The notes beneath the pieces are model-generated. The model worked only from the letters and a program-made list of their open reading frames with translations, had not been told where the DNA came from and ran no database searches. A program made the position numbers and the translations under genes. DNA of 9,549 bases from UMGS973 sp964507795. Lineage in GTDB: Bacteria; Bacillota; Clostridia; Peptostreptococcales; Anaerovoracaceae. Numbering within the stretch: position 1 is the first letter of the stretch; each line of letters starts with the position of its first letter. The DNA is taken from contig CAZDQV010000079.1 of assembly GCA_964507795.1 (NCBI GenBank), positions 1 to 9,549 of the forward strand, written 5' to 3'. This document shows positions 6,823-9,549 of the stretch, in pieces.

Positions 6823-7602
6823 CTAAAGGTCAAAGCATTTACCGCATACATCCGCTGACGGTACATATTCGTTCAGGGTCTTGCAATGCTGCTGACATTT
6901 GAACCTGTCAATTCCATTCTCTGAAATCGCTCCGCAAGGACAGGCTGCAATGCACTCCGCTGAAGGTGCACCTTCGTAAAGTGTTGCTTTTTTGATATCT
7001 GCTATCATATTCTCATACTCTGCTGGTGTATGTACCTGCGGTTTTTCTTCGTAAAGAACTTCATCGGTTATAATGCCGGAAAATCTGCCCCCGCATCCTT
7101 TTGATGTTACAAATGAGCCTGCAGTTTTAAACTCTCCCATGCCTGCAAGGTACGATGCAAGCTTGAATGACCATTCCTCAGCTGCTTTCTTTTCATTCCA
7201 GTCTATAGGGGTATTAAGACATGATACCAGTCTGCCTCTACTCTCAAGAGTGTTTCTGATGGCCCTGTTGATTCTCATGATAAGGCCTGTGCCTTTTTTG
7301 TAGGCTGTAAGCCACTTTTCAGAAGTGGCCTCTCCATATTTGTTGCTTTCTGCAATATCCTCTCTATATGGCACGAAAAACAGTACCAGAGTGTTCCCCG
7401 GCCTGTAAATTTCTGCAGGATGCTTGCATATTCCCATCCTGTAGAATGTATCAAATGCCGGATCTTTAGCATCATGATATGCTATAATCGGATCTTGATA
7501 CATCCCTTTGCAATCGTTTTCGGCTTCATATTCGTCAATTGCATCTCTAACATTAGCTGCAATAGCTGCTTTTATTCTTTTGAGTTCATCTGCTGTATAC
7601 AT
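6823..7602 (-). CDS. queG-like (epoxyqueuosine reductase-related) 4Fe-4S cluster protein
   Basis: A 259-residue cytoplasmic protein resembling the proteins often labelled epoxyqueuosine reductase in Clostridia. The middle has the family-like GMGEFKTAGSFVTSKGCGG, and the C-terminus is cysteine-rich: C217, C221, C223, C236, C240, C253 and C256, with CIAACPCGAI and VCGKC. The N-terminal part (YHDAKDPAFDTFYRMGICKHP) suits the family, but it is much shorter than true QueG (about 350-380 residues) and I see no clear cobalamin site, so the substrate is unknown. The usual first ligand of a CxxCxxxCP motif is replaced by Ser (S214), and the protein ends right after CGKC. I chose the ATG at 7602, preceded by GGGAGGT with 4 bases of spacing; an in-frame TTG at 7623 overlaps the ahcY stop codon and has no ribosome binding site. 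The gene is 17 bases downstream of ahcY in one operon. Confidence 0.78.
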   Translation of the reverse strand: MYTADELKRIKAAIAANVRDAIDEYEAENDCKGMYQDPIIAYHDAKDPAFDTFYRMGICKHPAEIYRPGNTLVLFFVPYREDIAESNKYGEATSEKWLTAYKKGTGLIMRINRAIRNTLESRGRLVSCLNTPIDWNEKKAAEEWSFKLASYLAGMGEFKTAGSFVTSKGCGGRFSGIITDEVLYEEKPQVHTPAEYENMIADIKKATLYEGAPSAECIAACPCGAISENGIDRFKCQQHCKTLNEYVPSADVCGKCFDL

Positions 7603-7619
7603 AATACCTCCCTGTTTTA

Positions 7620-8870
7620 TCAAACCTGCCAGCTGTTAAGATATGTTTTTTGCTCCTCTGTAAGGTCATCTATCTCAACTCCCCAGGCTGTAAGCTTTCT
7701 CCTTGAAACTATGTCATCAATCTCTCCAGAAACGTCTATCACGCTGTTATCAAGCTGTTTGTAATTGTCTTTGATATACAGTGCCGAAAGAGCCTGAACC
7801 GCAAAGCTCATATCCATGACTTCTGCAGGATGCCCGTCTGCTGCTGCAATATTGACAAGTCTCCCCTCTGCAATAACGTTTATCCATTTGCCATTTGTCA
7901 GCCTGTATCCCATTATGTTTTTTCTTGTTTCTTTTTTTTCAATTGCGGCATCTTCAAGTGCCGCCATATCAATTTCACAATTGAAATGACCTGCATTGGT
8001 AAGGATTGCTCCCTCTTTCATTGTAAGCATATGCTCTACTGTTATTGTCTTGCAGCAGCCTGTGGCAGATACAAAGATATCTCCAAGAGGTGCTGCTTTT
8101 TCCATTTTCATAACCTCAAAGCTGTCCATTCTGGCCTCAATAGCCTTAACAGGATTGATTTCGGTAACGATAACACGAGCTCCAAGAGCTTTTGCCCTCA
8201 TGGCGATGCCTCTTGAGCACCAGCCATATCCTGCAACGACAACAGTCTTGGCAGCAATTATGAGATTGGTATTGCGCATGATACTGTCCCATACAGACTG
8301 ACCTGTGCCATATCTGTTATCAAACAGATGCTTGCAATCAGCATCATTTACTGCAACCATGGGAAACTTGAGAACTCCTTCTCTTTCCATTGCTTTTAAC
8401 CTGATGACTCCTGTCGTGGTTTCTTCGCATCCACCCCAGACGAACTCGCCTAAATCAGGTCTTTTTTCGTGTATCATGCCTACGAGATCGCCACCATCAT
8501 CAATGATGATATTGGGTTTGATTTCAAGGCAGCTTTCTATATCATCCATATATTGCTGAGAGGATGCTCCATGATGAGCATATACTCTCAAGCCTCTATC
8601 AGCTAAGGCAGCTGCAACATCATCCTGTGTAGATAAAGCATTGCTGCCTGTAACAGACATCTCCGCTCCACCTGCTGCAAGCACAAGACACAGGTATGCT
8701 GTTTTGGCTTCAAGGTGTACAGAGAGTGAAATTCTGATATTCTCAAAAGGTTTAGTCTTTGTGAATTCATCTTCGAGTCCTCTCAGCAGTGGCATATTGT
8801 TTCTGACCCATTCAATTTTTTGATGTCCGGATGGTGCCAGTGATATGTCTTTGATATCATACTGTTTCAT
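7620..8870 (-). CDS. ahcY: Adenosylhomocysteinase, short (archaeal/Thermotoga-like) form
   Basis: A 416-residue cytoplasmic NAD-dependent enzyme that hydrolyses S-adenosylhomocysteine to adenosine and homocysteine, removing the product that inhibits methyltransferases. Conserved residues are visible: H52 (SLSVHLEAKTA), D125 (IIDDGGDL), E150 (GCEETTTGV), K180 and D184 (NDADCKHLFDNRYGTGQS), the NAD-binding loop VVVAGYGWCSRGIAMRAKALGA from about residue 210, and TNAGHFNCEID near 292-301. The dinucleotide loop GYGWCSRG in place of GYGDVGKG, the length near 416, and the tail LTEEQKTYLNSWQV without the C-terminal Lys/Tyr extension of the mammalian type fit the short prokaryotic subgroup. The start is the ATG at 8870 with GGAGG 4 bases upstream. 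The frame extends to a GTG at 8897, but that base is about where transcription should begin. It is the first gene of a two-gene operon with the queG-like gene. Confidence 0.95.
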   Translation of the reverse strand: MKQYDIKDISLAPSGHQKIEWVRNNMPLLRGLEDEFTKTKPFENIRISLSVHLEAKTAYLCLVLAAGGAEMSVTGSNALSTQDDVAAALADRGLRVYAHHGASSQQYMDDIESCLEIKPNIIIDDGGDLVGMIHEKRPDLGEFVWGGCEETTTGVIRLKAMEREGVLKFPMVAVNDADCKHLFDNRYGTGQSVWDSIMRNTNLIIAAKTVVVAGYGWCSRGIAMRAKALGARVIVTEINPVKAIEARMDSFEVMKMEKAAPLGDIFVSATGCCKTITVEHMLTMKEGAILTNAGHFNCEIDMAALEDAAIEKKETRKNIMGYRLTNGKWINVIAEGRLVNIAAADGHPAEVMDMSFAVQALSALYIKDNYKQLDNSVIDVSGEIDDIVSRRKLTAWGVEIDDLTEEQKTYLNSWQV

Positions 8871-8903
8871 ATTTCCTCCAAATTTATTGCTATTCACCTA
8901 TTA

Positions 8904-8932
8904 ATTTTATCACCAAAAAACTGCAAAGACAA
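8904..8932 (-). promoter_or_regulatory. Predicted sigma-A promoter of the ahcY operon
   Basis: On the - strand, TTGTCT (8932-8927) and TAAAAT (8909-8904) are separated by 17 bases, and the -10 box is preceded by TGA, an extended -10 element (TGnTAAAAT). Transcription would start near 8897, giving a leader of about 27 bases before the ATG at 8870. The leader holds the GGAGG site and no obvious riboswitch. Confidence 0.7.
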
Positions 8933-8942
8933 TGATTTTTAC

Positions 8943-8971
8943 TTTACTATCTCTCCAGCATGTTATACAAT
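8943..8971 (+). promoter_or_regulatory. Predicted sigma-A promoter of the queT gene
   Basis: TTTACT at 8943-8948 (4/6) and TACAAT at 8966-8971 (5/6) are separated by 17 bases. The predicted start point, about 7 bases after the -10 box, is at 8978-8979, exactly where the first stem of the riboswitch candidate begins. The -35 box lies 10 bases from that of the divergent ahcY promoter. Confidence 0.6.
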
Positions 8972-8978
8972 ATCTGTC

Positions 8979-9019
8979 GTGAGTTCGAAACCATCCTCAC
9001 TATAAACAAAACTACGGAG
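8979..9019 (+). promoter_or_regulatory. preQ1-I-like riboswitch in the queT leader
   Basis: The leader folds as a compact H-type pseudoknot like preQ1-I aptamers. P1 is GUGAG (8979-8983) with CUCAC (8996-9000). The 12-base loop UUCGAAACCAUC ends in the cytosine (8995) expected to pair with preQ1, and has the same length as in the Bacillus queC aptamer as I recall it. An A-rich tail follows, with AACAAAAC at 9005-9012 as in the Thermoanaerobacter type. P2 can form between UUCG (8984-8987) and CGGA (9015-9018), including one G-U pair, which would hide the GGAG Shine-Dalgarno at 9016-9019. Ligand binding should therefore reduce translation of queT. The tail is a few bases longer than in the classic examples and the exact P2 pairing is my inference, so I hold this as probable, supported strongly by the gene it precedes. 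Confidence 0.68.
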
Positions 9020-9027
9020 AAATTCAA

Positions 9028-9513
9028 ATGAAAAACAAAACAACCTACCTTACTCACGCTGCTTTAATAGCGGCACTTTATGTAATTTTATCGCTTGTGT
9101 CAAATATGTTTGGTCTTGCAAGTGGTGCTGTGCAGATAAGGATATCCGAAGCCTTAACCGTAATGCCTGTATTTACTCCTGCAGCAATCCCCGGCCTGTT
9201 TGCGGGATGTATCATTTCCAACATTCTTACAGGATGTGCCCCCTGGGATATATTGTTTGGCAGCCTTGCAACGCTGATTGGAGCTCTGTTTACGCGAGTT
9301 CTGAAAAAGCATGATATTTTGTGTCTGCTACCTCCTATTGCATCAAACACGCTGATTTTGCCTTTTGTACTCTCATTTGTCTACCATTTCGAAGGATCTT
9401 TGTGGTATTTTGCTATTACAATTTTTGCAGGAGAATTTATTTCCTGCGGCATACTCGGGTATTTACTGAAAAAAGTTCTCCGCAAGTATGACGGAATTAT
9501 ACAGTGGCATTAA
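9028..9513 (+). CDS. queT: QueT-family queuosine precursor transporter
   Basis: A 161-residue membrane protein of the QueT (DUF988/COG4708) family, considered an S component of an energy-coupling factor transporter for queuosine precursors such as preQ1. About five or six hydrophobic segments are visible. The family signature is in the first half: VQIRISEALTVMPVFTPAAIPGLFAG, followed by ISNILTG and WDILFGSLATLIGALFTR. The length agrees with the family (about 160-170). The ATG at 9028 is preceded by GGAG at 9016-9019 with 8 bases of spacing, and that site lies inside the riboswitch candidate. No EcfA or EcfT gene is in the window, so the protein presumably shares an energising module encoded elsewhere, as is usual for group II ECF transporters. 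It is divergent from the ahcY operon and appears monocistronic, with a hairpin starting 4 bases after the stop. Confidence 0.9.
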   Translation: MKNKTTYLTHAALIAALYVILSLVSNMFGLASGAVQIRISEALTVMPVFTPAAIPGLFAGCIISNILTGCAPWDILFGSLATLIGALFTRVLKKHDILCLLPPIASNTLILPFVLSFVYHFEGSLWYFAITIFAGEFISCGILGYLLKKVLRKYDGIIQWH

Positions 9514-9516
9514 AAA

Positions 9517-9549
9517 ACACGCCTGCATATACTGCCTGGGCGTGTATTT
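9517..9549 (+). terminator. Probable intrinsic terminator of queT, cut by the window edge
   Basis: ACACGCC at 9517-9523 pairs perfectly with GGCGTGT at 9539-9545, with 15 bases between. The hairpin starts 4 bases after the queT stop codon and is followed by ATTT, where the window ends, so the full T-tract cannot be seen. On the - strand the stem is followed by TTTTTTA, so it could also serve an opposing gene to the right. Confidence 0.7.

Noticed and set aside
7830..8301. Two + strand frames opposite ahcY
   Set aside because: Both are antisense to a highly conserved enzyme and lack ribosome binding sites and recognisable features.
8871..8897. SAH or SAM riboswitch upstream of ahcY
   Set aside because: The predicted leader is only about 27 bases, too short for any known SAH or SAM aptamer, and shows no such core motif.
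8984..8992. GTTCGAAAC-like near palindrome in the queT leader as a protein operator
   Set aside because: It is better explained as the loop of the preQ1-I-like aptamer, whose stem surrounds it.
9078..9350. A 90-codon - strand frame opposite queT
   Set aside because: Shadow of the QueT membrane segments; no start signal.

Overview
The window looks like chromosomal DNA of an anaerobic Gram-positive bacterium of the Clostridia. Reasons are the moderate GC, the strong AGGAGG-type ribosome binding sites, sigma-A-like promoters, intrinsic terminators with T-tracts, and the gene content: a hybrid histidine kinase, a diaminopropionate ammonia-lyase, the short form of adenosylhomocysteinase and a QueT transporter under an apparent preQ1 riboswitch. 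I cannot name the genus from this sequence. No phage, transposase, tRNA, rRNA or CRISPR was seen.

Layout, left to right. (1) Bases 3-1346, + strand: the 3' part of a hybrid sensor histidine kinase cut by the window edge, closed by a strong hairpin at 1352-1387. (2) Bases 1388-2065 hold no intact gene, only a C-terminal remnant of an AlbA_2/RecG-like ATP-binding transcriptional regulator on the - strand (1507 to about 1974) and then the promoter of the next operon. (3) Bases 2066-4079, + strand: a tight three-gene operon of 5-formyltetrahydrofolate cyclo-ligase, a TPR-repeat protein and a DUF1097-like membrane protein starting with TTG. (4) Bases 4087-5187, - strand: diaminopropionate ammonia-lyase, converging on the operon with only 7 bases between stop codons. 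(5) Bases 5275-6798, + strand: a ClC-type H+/Cl- exchanger with a C-terminal RCK_C (TrkA_C) domain, divergent from dpaL and apparently sharing an overlapping promoter region. (6) Bases 6823-8870, - strand: an operon of ahcY followed by a queG-like 4Fe-4S protein, ended by a terminator that also lies between the convergent ClC gene and this operon. (7) Bases 8943-9549, + strand: promoter, preQ1-I-like riboswitch, queT-family transporter, and a hairpin at the right edge.

Functionally, most of the window is housekeeping: one-carbon folate recycling (fau), SAH recycling (ahcY), queuosine precursor uptake (queT), amino-acid breakdown (dpaL) and chloride/proton exchange (ClC). The most informative signal is the 5' leader of queT. 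A well-formed promoter would start transcription almost exactly at the first base of a compact H-type pseudoknot whose 3' strand contains the Shine-Dalgarno sequence. The second is the queG-like protein, whose cysteine pattern departs from the usual two-cluster ferredoxin motif. I saw no convincing new multi-gene system.
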